The notes beneath the pieces are model-generated. The model had not been told where the DNA came from. It did no database searches and saw nothing but the letters and a program-made list of their open reading frames with translations. Positions 8,206-16,794 of a stretch of DNA of 64,000 bases are shown piece after piece. This DNA is from Arthrobacter sp. 135MFCol5.1 (GTDB taxonomy: Bacteria; Actinomycetota; Actinomycetes; Actinomycetales; Micrococcaceae), in NCBI RefSeq assembly GCF_000374865.1, contig NZ_KB895457.1, forward strand, positions 62,001 to 126,000. The letters are read 5' to 3'. Positions within the stretch are counted from its first letter, which is position 1. Every line of letters begins with the position of its first letter. A program made the translations under genes and the position numbers.

Positions 8206-8222
8206 TGTCCATCGAATGGACA
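8206..8222. promoter_or_regulatory. Perfect 7-3-7 palindrome upstream of the alpha-mannosidase gene
   Basis: TGTCCAT-CGA-ATGGACA lies 35 bases before the TTG start of the mannosidase gene. Its symmetry and size fit an operator for a dimeric sugar-responsive regulator. No regulator gene is adjacent, so the cognate protein is unknown. Confidence 0.55.
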
Positions 8223-8257
8223 CAATGATCCAGTTCCAAGCTTAAAGAGGACCAATA

Positions 8258-11200
8258 TTGCATGACGACCGCAGGATCACGGAAGTCCGCCTGGCAAGGT
8301 TTGTGCGCGAGCGCATCACCCCGGCCGTCTACAGCAGGACGGTTCCGCTTGCCCTGAGCAGCTGGGAAGTTCCCGGCGAGCCGGTCCCCGCGCTGGAAGC
8401 GATGCGGCAGCAGTTCCAGCCGCAGGAACACGGCGCGCCCTGGGGCAAGCCGTGGGGGACCACCTGGCTGCGGCTTCAGGGCGGGGTGCCGGAATCGTGG
8501 GGCGGCGGCCCGGACACCACCGTGGAGGTGGTGGTTGACCTCGGGTTCACCACGGAGGCGCCCGGATTCCAGTGCGAGGGAATCGCCTGGCGTTCAGACG
8601 GGTCCATCATCAAGGCAATCTCACCCCGCAACCAGTACATCCCGCTGAAGCTCCTGGGCAGCGGCATGGCCGTGGACTTCTACGTGGAGGCCGCTGCGAA
8701 CCCCGACATGGCGCAGGGCTGGACCTTCGCGGCCACTCCGCTCGGCGACAAGGCAACAGCCGGCGGAGCGCCGCAGTACCGGCTCGGGACCATCGCCATC
8801 GCCGAACTGAACCAGTGCGTGTGGGAACTCCAGCAGGACATCTGGACCCTGTCCGGCCTGATGGAACAGCTGCCCTTGGAACTGCCGCGCCGCCACGAGA
8901 TCCTCAGGGCGCTGGAACGCATGATGGACGTCATGGACCCGGACAACGTCGCCGGGACTGCGGCGGCAGGGCGTGAGGCCCTCGCCGAGGTCATGCGCCG
9001 GCCAGCGTACGCCTCCGCCCACCAGCTGGTGGCCACCGGGCACGCGCACATTGACTCGGCGTGGCTCTGGCCCGTCCGCGAAACCATCCGCAAGTGCGCC
9101 AGGACGTTCTCCAACGTCGTGGCCCTGATGGACGAGAACCCGGACTTTGTCTTCTCCTGTTCCTCCGCGCAGCAACTGGCCTGGATCAAGGAGTACTACC
9201 CGGAATTGTTCGGGCGGATCCGCGAGAAGGTGCGCGCCGGCCAGTTCGTTCCGGTCGGCGGCATGTGGGTGGAATCGGATACCAATATGCCCGGCGGCGA
9301 AGCGATGGCCCGGCAGTTCGTGGAGGGCAAGGGCTTCTTCCTTTCCGAGTTCGGCATCGAGTGCAGGGAAGCCTGGCTGCCGGACTCGTTCGGGTACAGC
9401 GCGGCGCTTCCCCAGATCGTCAAAGCGGCAGGCAGCCGCTGGTTCCTCACGCAGAAGATCTCCTGGAACCAGACCAACAGGATGCCCCACCACACCTTCA
9501 ACTGGGAGGGGATCGACGGCACCCGGCTGTTCACCCACTTCCCGCCGGTGGACACCTATAACTCGGACCTCAGCGGCCGCGACCTGGCCCACGCAGAACG
9601 CAACTACCGGGACCACGGACGCGGCACCGTGTCCCTGGTGCCGTTTGGCTACGGCGACGGCGGCGGCGGTCCCACGCGGGAGATGCTGGCTGCCGCGGCC
9701 CGCACCCGGGACCTTGAAGGTTCGCCCAAGGTGCGGATCGGGTCGGCGGAGAGCTTCTTCCGGCAGGCCGAGGAGGACTACCAGGGGCTGCCCGTCTGGG
9801 TGGGCGAGATGTACCTGGAACTGCACCGCGGCACCTACACCAGCCAGGCGCGCACCAAGAAAGGCAACCGGCGCAGTGAGCACCTGCTGCGCGAGGCGGA
9901 GCTGTGGTGCGCCACGGCTTCGGTCCGTACCGGCGGCGACTACGAGTACCCCGCCGCTGAACTCCGGCGGCTTTGGCACTTGGTGCTCCTGCAGCAGTTC
10001 CACGACATCCTGCCGGGCAGCTCCATTGCCTGGGTGCACCAGGATGCCGAGCGGAACTACCGGGCCATCGACACCGCCCTCGAAGCAATCATTGGCCAGG
10101 CGGGATCAGCCATGCTGGGTGCGGGCGAACAGGAGTTCCTGCTCAACGCGGCTCCGCACGCGCGGCAGGGTGTTCCGGCGCTCGCCGCGGCCACGCCCGC
10201 GGCCGCGACGGACGCCGTACAGGCCACCCGGGACGGCGACTGCTGCATCCTGGACAACGGCATCATCCGCGCAGTGGTGGACGCCGACGGGCTGCTGGTC
10301 TCCCTCCGCGACCATGCCACCGGCCGGGAGGCCATCGCCCCCGGCCAGCGCGGCAACCTGCTGGAGCTGCACCGGGACACGCCCAACGAATGGGATGCCT
10401 GGGACATCGACGAGTTCTACCGCCGGAACGTCACACCTTTGCGGCACGCGGAATCGGTCCGGCTGTCCACCGACGGGGCGGCCGCCGTCGTCGTCGTGGA
10501 CCGGCTGGCAGGCGCCTCGCCGCTCACGCAGCGCATCACCCTTGCGCCCGGGAGCCCCTCACTGGAAATCACCACCACCGTCGACTGGCAGGAGCGGGAG
10601 AAGCTGCTCAAGCTGGGCTTCGCCCTGGATGTGAGGGCCGATCGGTCCGCAGCGGAAACCCAGTTCGGCCATGTCTTCCGGCCCACCCACACCAACACTT
10701 CCTGGGAGGCCGCCAAGTTCGAAATCTGCGCCCACCGGTGGATCCACGTTGGCGAGCCCGGCTATGGGGTGGCAGTTTCGAACTCTTCCACGTACGGCCA
10801 TGATGTGGGCAGGAGCGTCAGGGACACCGACGGGGGAACCACCACGACGGTGCGTTTGTCCCTGTTGCGGGCACCCAAGTTCCCCGACCCCGACGCCGAC
10901 CGCGGCCGCCACGAATTGACCGTGTCCATCCGCCCGGGCGCCGGCATTGCGGACGCCATCGAGGAGGGATACCGGACCAACCTGGCGCCCCGGCTGGTTC
11001 GCGGTGCGGCGCCGGTGGAGCCTTTGTTCACGGTCAGCAATCCTGCGTTGGTGGTCGAAGCGGTCAAGTGTGCGCAGGACGGCTCCGGCGATGTGGTGGT
11101 GCGGCTCTATGAGTCCCTGGGCCAGCGCTCAGCCGGGCGTATCACCGCCAATTTCCCGGTTAGTGGAGTGGTGGCCACCGACCTGCTGGAGCGGGCAGGT

Positions 11201-11290
11201 GACGCGCCGGGAGTTGATCCGGACGGCAGCGGGGCCGTACTCAGCCTGCGGCCGTTCCAGCTGGTCACCCTGCGCTTCACCCGGCAATAG
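8258..11290 (+). CDS. Glycoside hydrolase family 38 alpha-mannosidase
   Basis: Large retaining exo-alpha-mannosidase (1010 aa) that removes terminal alpha-mannose from oligosaccharides or glycans. It has no signal peptide, so it likely acts in the cytoplasm on imported glycans. The start is TTG at 8258, positioned 7 bases after AAGAGGA. Domain order: N-terminal beta-domain (~1-245), the GH38 catalytic barrel with the zinc-binding GHAHIDSAWLWP (~260-271), the nucleophile Asp in WLPDSFGYSAALPQI (~376) and QQFHDILPGSS (~579-589), the middle three-helix domain, then C-terminal beta-sandwich domains from ~660. It appears monocistronic, preceded by a perfect palindrome, with no transporter nearby. 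Confidence 0.95.
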   Translation: MHDDRRITEVRLARFVRERITPAVYSRTVPLALSSWEVPGEPVPALEAMRQQFQPQEHGAPWGKPWGTTWLRLQGGVPESWGGGPDTTVEVVVDLGFTTEAPGFQCEGIAWRSDGSIIKAISPRNQYIPLKLLGSGMAVDFYVEAAANPDMAQGWTFAATPLGDKATAGGAPQYRLGTIAIAELNQCVWELQQDIWTLSGLMEQLPLELPRRHEILRALERMMDVMDPDNVAGTAAAGREALAEVMRRPAYASAHQLVATGHAHIDSAWLWPVRETIRKCARTFSNVVALMDENPDFVFSCSSAQQLAWIKEYYPELFGRIREKVRAGQFVPVGGMWVESDTNMPGGEAMARQFVEGKGFFLSEFGIECREAWLPDSFGYSAALPQIVKAAGSRWFLTQKISWNQTNRMPHHTFNWEGIDGTRLFTHFPPVDTYNSDLSGRDLAHAERNYRDHGRGTVSLVPFGYGDGGGGPTREMLAAAARTRDLEGSPKVRIGSAESFFRQAEEDYQGLPVWVGEMYLELHRGTYTSQARTKKGNRRSEHLLREAELWCATASVRTGGDYEYPAAELRRLWHLVLLQQFHDILPGSSIAWVHQDAERNYRAIDTALEAIIGQAGSAMLGAGEQEFLLNAAPHARQGVPALAAATPAAATDAVQATRDGDCCILDNGIIRAVVDADGLLVSLRDHATGREAIAPGQRGNLLELHRDTPNEWDAWDIDEFYRRNVTPLRHAESVRLSTDGAAAVVVVDRLAGASPLTQRITLAPGSPSLEITTTVDWQEREKLLKLGFALDVRADRSAAETQFGHVFRPTHTNTSWEAAKFEICAHRWIHVGEPGYGVAVSNSSTYGHDVGRSVRDTDGGTTTTVRLSLLRAPKFPDPDADRGRHELTVSIRPGAGIADAIEEGYRTNLAPRLVRGAAPVEPLFTVSNPALVVEAVKCAQDGSGDVVVRLYESLGQRSAGRITANFPVSGVVATDLLERAGDAPGVDPDGSGAVLSLRPFQLVTLRFTRQ

Positions 11291-11446
11291 CACCTGCACG
11301 GCCGGGTACAGAGCCCTTAAACAGGCTGAGTGGGGGCGGTCCCCAACGATCCGCCACCACTCATCCCCCCAATGTGTGCGAAGGCATCTTGGACAGCCCG
11401 GCGATTCAGAATTTATCCCCGTTCAAAAGCGCCTGGGCCGCCCGCC

Positions 11447-11489
11447 TTCACACATTCATGATTGTGTCACACGCTAATGATTTTGTGAA
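11447..11489 (-). repeat. Imperfect inverted repeat between convergent genes
   Basis: TTCACA (11447-11452) pairs with TGTGAA (11484-11489), with an additional ACACA...TGTGT pairing inside. It lies 12 bases past the stop codon of the minus-strand membrane-protein gene and may help end transcription from both sides. The rest of the 210-base gap holds nothing recognised. Confidence 0.35.
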
Positions 11490-11500
11490 AGCGGAAAAGG

Positions 11501-12235
11501 TCACATTTCGGTAGATGTCTTTCGGGACCCCGAATGCCGGTTGACGATCCGGGCTGTCCAGATCAGGGCCAGGCCGACGACGTAGCAGAGGACTGCCGAG
11601 TAATTGATGATGAATTCCGCCGCGCTCATCGACGGCGGGATCAAGGGAAAGAGCAGGGTCAGCGCAACGGCTGCCCCGCCCAGTGCCAGCAATCCGGCGG
11701 CAATCCGCACCAGGAGGGGCAGGCGTTCCCGCACTGCGCGCACCATCGGCGGAACCAGGGCGAGTGCAACGAACGCGGGGTACGCCCGGCCGGCGGCGCC
11801 GTAATACTCGACGAGGGCGGAGTTGCGTCCGCCCTTGGCGGAAATGGCCATCAAGCCGGCGGAGGAGCCCGACGTGTCCATCAGCAGGAACAGGGCAACC
11901 ATTACGGCGGAGATGGTGAGCAGGACCATGAGCCCGGTCTTTCCCGTGATCAGCCGGTAGGCGCCGTCCGCCCCGAAGCCCCTGGAGACCCGGATGCCCA
12001 GGAAGAAGATGGCGCCGAAGACGACGAAGCGCAGCAGCAGGTTGGCCAGGTTGATTCCGCCCATCGCCTGGTCGATGACGAGGTAGGGGCCTTGGATGCT
12101 CAAGAGGATGGCAAGCGTCATCAGAGCGAAGATGCCGAACAGGGAACGGTTTTCGCCGCGGAGGGCACTGGGAATGCGTGCTGCGGCGACGAGACCGCAA
12201 ATGGCCAGCGTGCTCCACTGGAGAGTCTCGATCAT
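11501..12235 (-). CDS. Multi-pass membrane protein of unknown function (MAB_1171c-like)
   Basis: About 244 residues with roughly seven hydrophobic segments, e.g. TLAICGLVAAARI near the start, LFGIFALMTLAILLSI, FVVFGAIFFLGI, LMVLLTISAVMVALFLL, two in the middle, and YVVGLALIWTARIV near the end. The overall pattern (Arg-rich first loop, an N-L-A-N-L-L stretch after segment 2) resembles a shortened version of the actinobacterial MAB_1171c family of putative transporters. This is a resemblance by eye only. The ATG at 12235 forms an ATGA overlap with the preceding HTH gene; a longer start at 12250 is possible but would overlap more. Tight coupling to an HTH protein suggests the two work together. 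Function is not known. Confidence 0.7.
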   Translation of the reverse strand: MIETLQWSTLAICGLVAAARIPSALRGENRSLFGIFALMTLAILLSIQGPYLVIDQAMGGINLANLLLRFVVFGAIFFLGIRVSRGFGADGAYRLITGKTGLMVLLTISAVMVALFLLMDTSGSSAGLMAISAKGGRNSALVEYYGAAGRAYPAFVALALVPPMVRAVRERLPLLVRIAAGLLALGGAAVALTLLFPLIPPSMSAAEFIINYSAVLCYVVGLALIWTARIVNRHSGSRKTSTEM

Positions 12236-12963
12236 CCCAGGTTCTCCCATATTTTTTCCGTTTGCGCCTGGTCATGTTCATGCCGGCGCAGCACTTTGCC
12301 CAGGGCCTGCAGCCGGTCTCCCGCGAGCACGGTGAGTTCACCGTCGGAGAGGCTGTCCAGTGCGGCCTGCCGGGCCCCCGCGGGCCAGCCGGCTTCCTCC
12401 TCGGTGACAAGTCCCGTCGCCACCAGGCCGCCCACGGGGCCCACCCCCGCCGCCACGGCGGTGGCCATGGCGAGTTCGGGGGAGAGCCGGTTGGCCGTCA
12501 GCTGGGCTGAATAGTTTTGCGGAGCCACCCCGGTGCTGGCCGACACTCGCTGCCGGACCTCGCCGTCGTCGATCGCATCAACCCAGTTCTTCACCGAAGT
12601 GGCGTGCGGGGCCGGGCCCAGGGCGGGTGCGGCAGCTCCCGGGGCAGGGTCCATGGCGGACCGGGACAGGAGGGCCCGCAGGAGATCGGGCGTGGAAATC
12701 TGGCTTACCAGCTCACACTTCGTCGGCGGGTGGGGTGGGCCGGCCAGGACGCGGTAATCGTCGAAGACGGCCAGCGAAGCGACCGGATTCGCGTGATAGG
12801 CGCGGCTGATGCTGACCACGGTGTGGACGGCCACCTTTCCCCGGACCAGCTGCTGGGCGAGGGTGGTGCGCTTGATCCCGGAAACCCGGCAGACGTCCGC
12901 AGTGCTGGCATCGGGGGCGATGCTTTGCAGCCAGCGTTGAAACGCCTTGGCGGGAATGGTCAT
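12232..12963 (-). CDS. HTH-domain protein paired with a membrane protein
   Basis: 243 residues. The N-terminal ~75 residues look like an XRE-type helix-turn-helix (DASTADVCRVSGIKRTTLAQQLVRGKVAVHTVVSISRAY), where the recognition helix would be RTTLAQQLVRGK. The remainder is predicted helical without recognised motifs; a Pro/Ala-rich linker lies at ~100-120. The stop overlaps the start of the membrane gene (ATGA). It is divergent from the ABC-F operon across 253 bases, so it could regulate itself and possibly that operon. In Streptomyces and relatives similar HTH/membrane pairs are common, but their role is not established. Confidence 0.72.
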   Translation of the reverse strand: MTIPAKAFQRWLQSIAPDASTADVCRVSGIKRTTLAQQLVRGKVAVHTVVSISRAYHANPVASLAVFDDYRVLAGPPHPPTKCELVSQISTPDLLRALLSRSAMDPAPGAAAPALGPAPHATSVKNWVDAIDDGEVRQRVSASTGVAPQNYSAQLTANRLSPELAMATAVAAGVGPVGGLVATGLVTEEEAGWPAGARQAALDSLSDGELTVLAGDRLQALGKVLRRHEHDQAQTEKIWENLG

Positions 12964-13039
12964 GGAAAGCCCTCTGCAGAACGTATGGTGGTGTGGATAA
13001 CTTTACCGTGCCGGCCGGCCCGGACCCGTGCCGCGGATT

Positions 13040-13067
13040 TTGCCCGCGCCCCACATTCGTCTATAGT
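13040..13067 (+). promoter_or_regulatory. Promoter of the ABC-F/ABC exporter operon
   Basis: TTGCCC (13040-13045) and TATAGT (13062-13067), 16 bases apart, predict transcription starting near 13073-13075, immediately before a long hairpin. A perfect DnaA-box-like TGTGGATAA sits further upstream at 12992-13000. Confidence 0.55.
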
Positions 13068-13075
13068 TGATGGTC

Positions 13076-13128
13076 GAGCCCGTTGGTCCGTACACCCCCC
13101 AAGTCCGGACCAGCGGGTTCTTCTATGT
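13076..13128 (+). promoter_or_regulatory. Attenuator-like hairpin in the ABC-F leader
   Basis: GAGCCCGTTGGTCCG (13076-13090) pairs over 15 positions, two as G-U, with CGGACCAGCGGGTTC (13106-13120). A pyrimidine-rich TTCTATGTCC follows. The hairpin begins right at the predicted transcription start. An ATG at 13070 opens a frame through the hairpin that continues in phase into the ABC-F gene, so a leader peptide or N-terminally extended product is possible. ABC-F antibiotic-resistance genes are often controlled by ribosome-mediated attenuation; that role here is inferred. Confidence 0.5.
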
Positions 13129-13216
13129 CCTGCAGCCCCAGCGGCGCCGCGGCCCCGTAACCGCTGCTGCGCCGGCCGCATATTGGCTGCCCGGGCAGTG
13201 GCGAAAGGACGAATCA

Positions 13217-14878
13217 ATGACTGCAACCCTCGTTGCCAAGGATGTTTCCGGCGGCCACGGCCACCGTGTGCTCTTCTCCGGGCTTTCGCTGACGGTCGCC
13301 CCGGGCGACGTCGTCGGGGTGGTGGGAGCAAACGGCGCCGGGAAGTCCACCCTGTTGCGCCTCCTCGCCGGCGTGGACCAGCCGCAGGACGGTTCGATCA
13401 GCCTGGCCCCGGCCGACGCCTTCGTTGGCTGGCTGCCGCAGGAGCACGAACGCCTCTCCGGTGAGACCGTGGCCGGCTACATTGCCCGCCGGACCGGCTG
13501 CGCGGAAGCGACCCTGCAGATGGAAACCACCGCGGAGGGCCTGGGTTCCGGCGAACCCGGGGCCGACGATGCCTACTCACGGGCGTTCGACCGCTGGATG
13601 GCCTCCGGCGCTGCGGACCTCGATGACCGCATTCCGGCTGCGCTCGCCGACCTCGGGCTGGACGCCGGCCCGGATGCGCTGATGACCGGACTGTCGGGCG
13701 GCCAGGCCGCCCGGGTCGCCCTTGCCGCGCTGCTGCTGAGCCGGTTCGACGTGGTGCTGCTCGATGAGCCCACGAACGATCTGGACCTCGCCGGTTTGGC
13801 CACCCTGGAAAACTTCGTCCAGGGGCTTCGCGGCGGCGTGGTGCTGGTCAGCCACGACCGTGAGTTCCTGGCCCGCTGTGTGACGCGCGTGGTCGAGCTG
13901 GACCTTGCCCAGAACAGCGTGGCCGTTTACGACGGCGGCTACGACGCCTTCCTCGAGGAACGCGCGGTGGCCCGCCGGCACGCCCGCGAGAAGTACGAGG
14001 ACTTTGCCGCCACCAAGGCAGACCTGGTGTCCCGTGCACGGACCCAGCGCGAGTGGAGCTCCCAAGGCGTCCGGAACGCCATGAAGAAGAGCCCGGACAA
14101 CGACAAGATCCGCCGCGCCGCCAGCACGGAGTCCTCGGAGAAGCAGGCCCAAAAGGTCCGGCAAATGGAGTCCCGCATTGCCCGGCTGGACGTGGTGGAG
14201 GAGCCCCGCAAGGAGTGGCAGCTCCAGTTCAGCATCGGCCAGGCACCCCGCTCCAGCGCCGTCGTCGCCACGTTGCGCGGGGTGGTGGCCCGCCAGGGGG
14301 ACTTCACGCTGGGCCCGGTGAACCTCCAGCTCAACGGCGGGGAACGCATCGGGATTACCGGGCCCAACGGCGCCGGGAAGTCGACCTTGTTGCGGCTGCT
14401 GCTGGGCACCCAGGAACCGGACGACGGCGAAGCCTCCATGGGTGCCTCCGTCGCCGTCGGCGAAATTGACCAGGCCCGCGGGCTGCTTGACGGTGCCCGG
14501 CCCCTGGGCGACGCCGTGGAGGCCGTCCTGGCCGATTGGAACAGCGCCGACGTCCGCACCCTCCTGGCCAAGTTCGGCCTCAAGGCGGACCACACGTCCC
14601 GGAGCGTGGATTCCCTGTCGCCCGGAGAACGGACCCGGGCAGCTTTGGCGCTGCTCCAGGCCCGCGGGGTGAACCTGCTGGTCCTGGACGAACCCACCAA
14701 CCACCTGGACCTGCCCGCCATTGAGCAACTGGAAGAGGCCCTGGAAAGCTACGACGGCGCCCTGTTGCTGGTCACCCACGACCGCAGGCTGCTCGAAAAT
14801 GTTCGGCTCGACTCACGGTGGCACCTGGAAGACGGCAAGGTCCAGGAGCTCCACCACACTGCAAGCCAGGAGAAATAA
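13217..14878 (+). CDS. ABC-F family ATPase (possible ribosome-protection protein)
   Basis: Two ATP-binding cassettes and no membrane segments mark an ABC-F protein, a family that acts on the ribosome as a translation factor or dislodges antibiotics. The first cassette has VGANGAGKSTLLRLL (~34-48), LSGGQ (~158) and LLDEPTNDLDL (~180-190). The second has ITGPNGAGKSTLLRLL (~378-393), LSPGERTRAA (~466) and LVLDEPTNHLDL (~488-499). The charged inter-domain linker (~255-335) is the part that reaches into the ribosome in studied members. The ATG at 13217 follows GAAAGGA and starts directly at the first cassette. It is 2 bases from an ABC exporter gene. Antibiotic specificity cannot be read from the sequence, and a housekeeping role is possible. 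Confidence 0.9.
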   Translation: MTATLVAKDVSGGHGHRVLFSGLSLTVAPGDVVGVVGANGAGKSTLLRLLAGVDQPQDGSISLAPADAFVGWLPQEHERLSGETVAGYIARRTGCAEATLQMETTAEGLGSGEPGADDAYSRAFDRWMASGAADLDDRIPAALADLGLDAGPDALMTGLSGGQAARVALAALLLSRFDVVLLDEPTNDLDLAGLATLENFVQGLRGGVVLVSHDREFLARCVTRVVELDLAQNSVAVYDGGYDAFLEERAVARRHAREKYEDFAATKADLVSRARTQREWSSQGVRNAMKKSPDNDKIRRAASTESSEKQAQKVRQMESRIARLDVVEEPRKEWQLQFSIGQAPRSSAVVATLRGVVARQGDFTLGPVNLQLNGGERIGITGPNGAGKSTLLRLLLGTQEPDDGEASMGASVAVGEIDQARGLLDGARPLGDAVEAVLADWNSADVRTLLAKFGLKADHTSRSVDSLSPGERTRAALALLQARGVNLLVLDEPTNHLDLPAIEQLEEALESYDGALLLVTHDRRLLENVRLDSRWHLEDGKVQELHHTASQEK

Positions 14879-14880
14879 CC

Positions 14881-16794
14881 ATGAGCATGGACCGCGTGGC
14901 CTGGAGCTCGCTCTATAACATCAGCACCGCCAAGAGCGGCTCGCAGCCGTTCTCCAAGGAAACCCTGAAACGGGTGCTGGCCTTCGCCGCCCCGCACAAG
15001 GGCAAGCTCATCGCCTTTGTGCTGTCCTCCATCGTCGCGGCGATCCTTGCCGTCGCAACCCCGGTACTCGCCGGCCAGGTGGTTGACGCCATCATCGCCA
15101 AGGCCGCCGCCGGCACGGTGATCTGGCTGGCGGTCCTGATTGCCATCGTCGCCGTCGCGGAGGCCGGAGTGGGCCTGTTGACCCGCTGGCTGTCCTCGAC
15201 CATCGGCGAAGGCGTCATCGTTGACCTGCGCACCCGGGTCTTCGACCACGTGCAGCGGATGCCCATTGCCTTCTTCACCCGCACCCGGACGGGAGCCCTG
15301 GTCAGCCGCCTCAACAATGACGTCATCGGGGCACAGTCCGCTTTCGCCGGAACCCTCTCCGGCGTCGTGAGCAACTCGGTGGCGCTGATCCTGACGCTGG
15401 CCGTAATGCTCAACCGGTCCTGGCTGGTGACCGTCCTCGCCATGGTGCTGCTGCCGATCTTCCTGATCCCGGCCCGGCGCATGGGCTCCAAACTGGCAGA
15501 CCTGCGCCGCGAAGCCGCAGCTCACAACGCCGCCATGGGCACTCAGATGACGGAGCGGTTCTCCGCACCGGGTGCCACCTTGGTCAAGCTGTTCGGCCGC
15601 CCGGACGAAGAGTCCCGGGAGTTTGCCGCCCGGGCCGGCCGCGTACGCGACATCGGCGTCCGGATGGCCATGCTGCAGTTCACGTTCGTCACGGCCCTGA
15701 CCCTGGTGTCCGCACTGGCGCTGGCCCTGGTGTACGGCCTGGGCGGCTGGCTTGCCCTTGGCGGACAACTGGCGCCCGGTGACGTGGTGGTCCTGGCGCT
15801 GCTCCTGACCAGGCTCTACGCCCCGCTTACCGCGCTGTCCAACGCCCGCGTGGAGGTCATGAGTGCGCTGGTGAGCTTTGAACGCGTGTTTGAAATCCTT
15901 GACCTGAAGCCGCTCATCCAGCAGAAACCGGACGCCGTGCCCGTGCCTGCCGGTCCTGTGTCGGTCGAATTCGACAACGTCCGCTTCGCATACCCGTCGG
16001 CGGACAAGGTCTCCCTTGCATCGCTCGAAGAAGTCTCAACGCTGGACACCCGCGGCGGCGAGGAAGTGCTGCACGGCATCAGCTTCCGGGTGGAGCCTGG
16101 CCAGACGGTGGCACTGGTGGGCTCCTCCGGGGCGGGCAAGTCCACGATCGCCCAGCTGCTGTCACGGCTGTACGACGTCGATTCGGGCGCGGTGCGGCTG
16201 GGCGGTACCAGGCCGGGGTCCGGCCTGGACGTGCGGGACACCACCTTCGATTCCCTGCGCGACACCTTGGGCATGGTGACCCAGGACGGGCACCTGTTCC
16301 ACGAGTCCATCGCCTCCAACCTGCGCCTGGCCCGGCCGGACGCCACCGAGAAGGACATGTGGGACGTGCTCCGGCAGGCGCGGCTCGAAGGCATGATCCG
16401 GTCCCTGCCGGACGGACTGGACACCGTGGTGGGGGAGCGGGGCTACCGGCTCTCAGGTGGTGAACGCCAGCGGTTGACCATCGCGCGCCTGCTGATCGCC
16501 CAGCCGCGGGTGGTCATCCTGGACGAGGCCACCGCAGCACTGGACTCGACGAACGAAGCCGCTGTCCAGGCGGCCCTGGGCGCCGCGCTCGAGGGTCGGA
16601 CCGCCGTCGTGATCGCCCACCGGCTCTCCACCGTGCGTGCCGCCGACGCCATCCTGGTGGTGGAAGACGGCCGGATTGTCGAACGCGGAACCCATACCGA
16701 GCTCCTGGCCGCGGGCGGCCGCTACTCGGAGCTCTACCGGACCCAGTTCGCCGAAGCCACCGCCGTCGCGGAGGAAGCCGTCCCTGAGTTCTAG
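14881..16794 (+). CDS. ABC exporter, fused permease and ATPase (multidrug type)
   Basis: Half-transporter of ~637 residues that would dimerise to export lipids, peptides or drugs. Six membrane segments lie within ~40-320 (LIAFVLSSIVAAILAVATPVLA is the first), followed by an ATPase domain. The latter has Walker A LVGSSGAGKST (~411-421), a Q-loop TQDGHLFHES, the signature LSGGERQRL (~523-531), Walker B RVVILDEATAALDS (~542-555) and the switch His in IAHRLSTV (~580-587). An insert in the ATPase domain before Walker A (SLASLEEVSTLDTRGGE) is longer than usual. The ATG lies 2 bases after the ABC-F stop, so both proteins come from one transcript, pairing ribosome protection with efflux if the resistance reading is right. 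Confidence 0.92.
   Translation: MSMDRVAWSSLYNISTAKSGSQPFSKETLKRVLAFAAPHKGKLIAFVLSSIVAAILAVATPVLAGQVVDAIIAKAAAGTVIWLAVLIAIVAVAEAGVGLLTRWLSSTIGEGVIVDLRTRVFDHVQRMPIAFFTRTRTGALVSRLNNDVIGAQSAFAGTLSGVVSNSVALILTLAVMLNRSWLVTVLAMVLLPIFLIPARRMGSKLADLRREAAAHNAAMGTQMTERFSAPGATLVKLFGRPDEESREFAARAGRVRDIGVRMAMLQFTFVTALTLVSALALALVYGLGGWLALGGQLAPGDVVVLALLLTRLYAPLTALSNARVEVMSALVSFERVFEILDLKPLIQQKPDAVPVPAGPVSVEFDNVRFAYPSADKVSLASLEEVSTLDTRGGEEVLHGISFRVEPGQTVALVGSSGAGKSTIAQLLSRLYDVDSGAVRLGGTRPGSGLDVRDTTFDSLRDTLGMVTQDGHLFHESIASNLRLARPDATEKDMWDVLRQARLEGMIRSLPDGLDTVVGERGYRLSGGERQRLTIARLLIAQPRVVILDEATAALDSTNEAAVQAALGAALEGRTAVVIAHRLSTVRAADAILVVEDGRIVERGTHTELLAAGGRYSELYRTQFAEATAVAEEAVPEF

Noticed and set aside
8621..10039. 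Long antisense frame opposite the alpha-mannosidase
   Set aside because: GC-rich codon bias opens antisense frames; the translation is Gly/His/Arg-rich without motifs, and the sense frame carries full GH38 catalytic residues.
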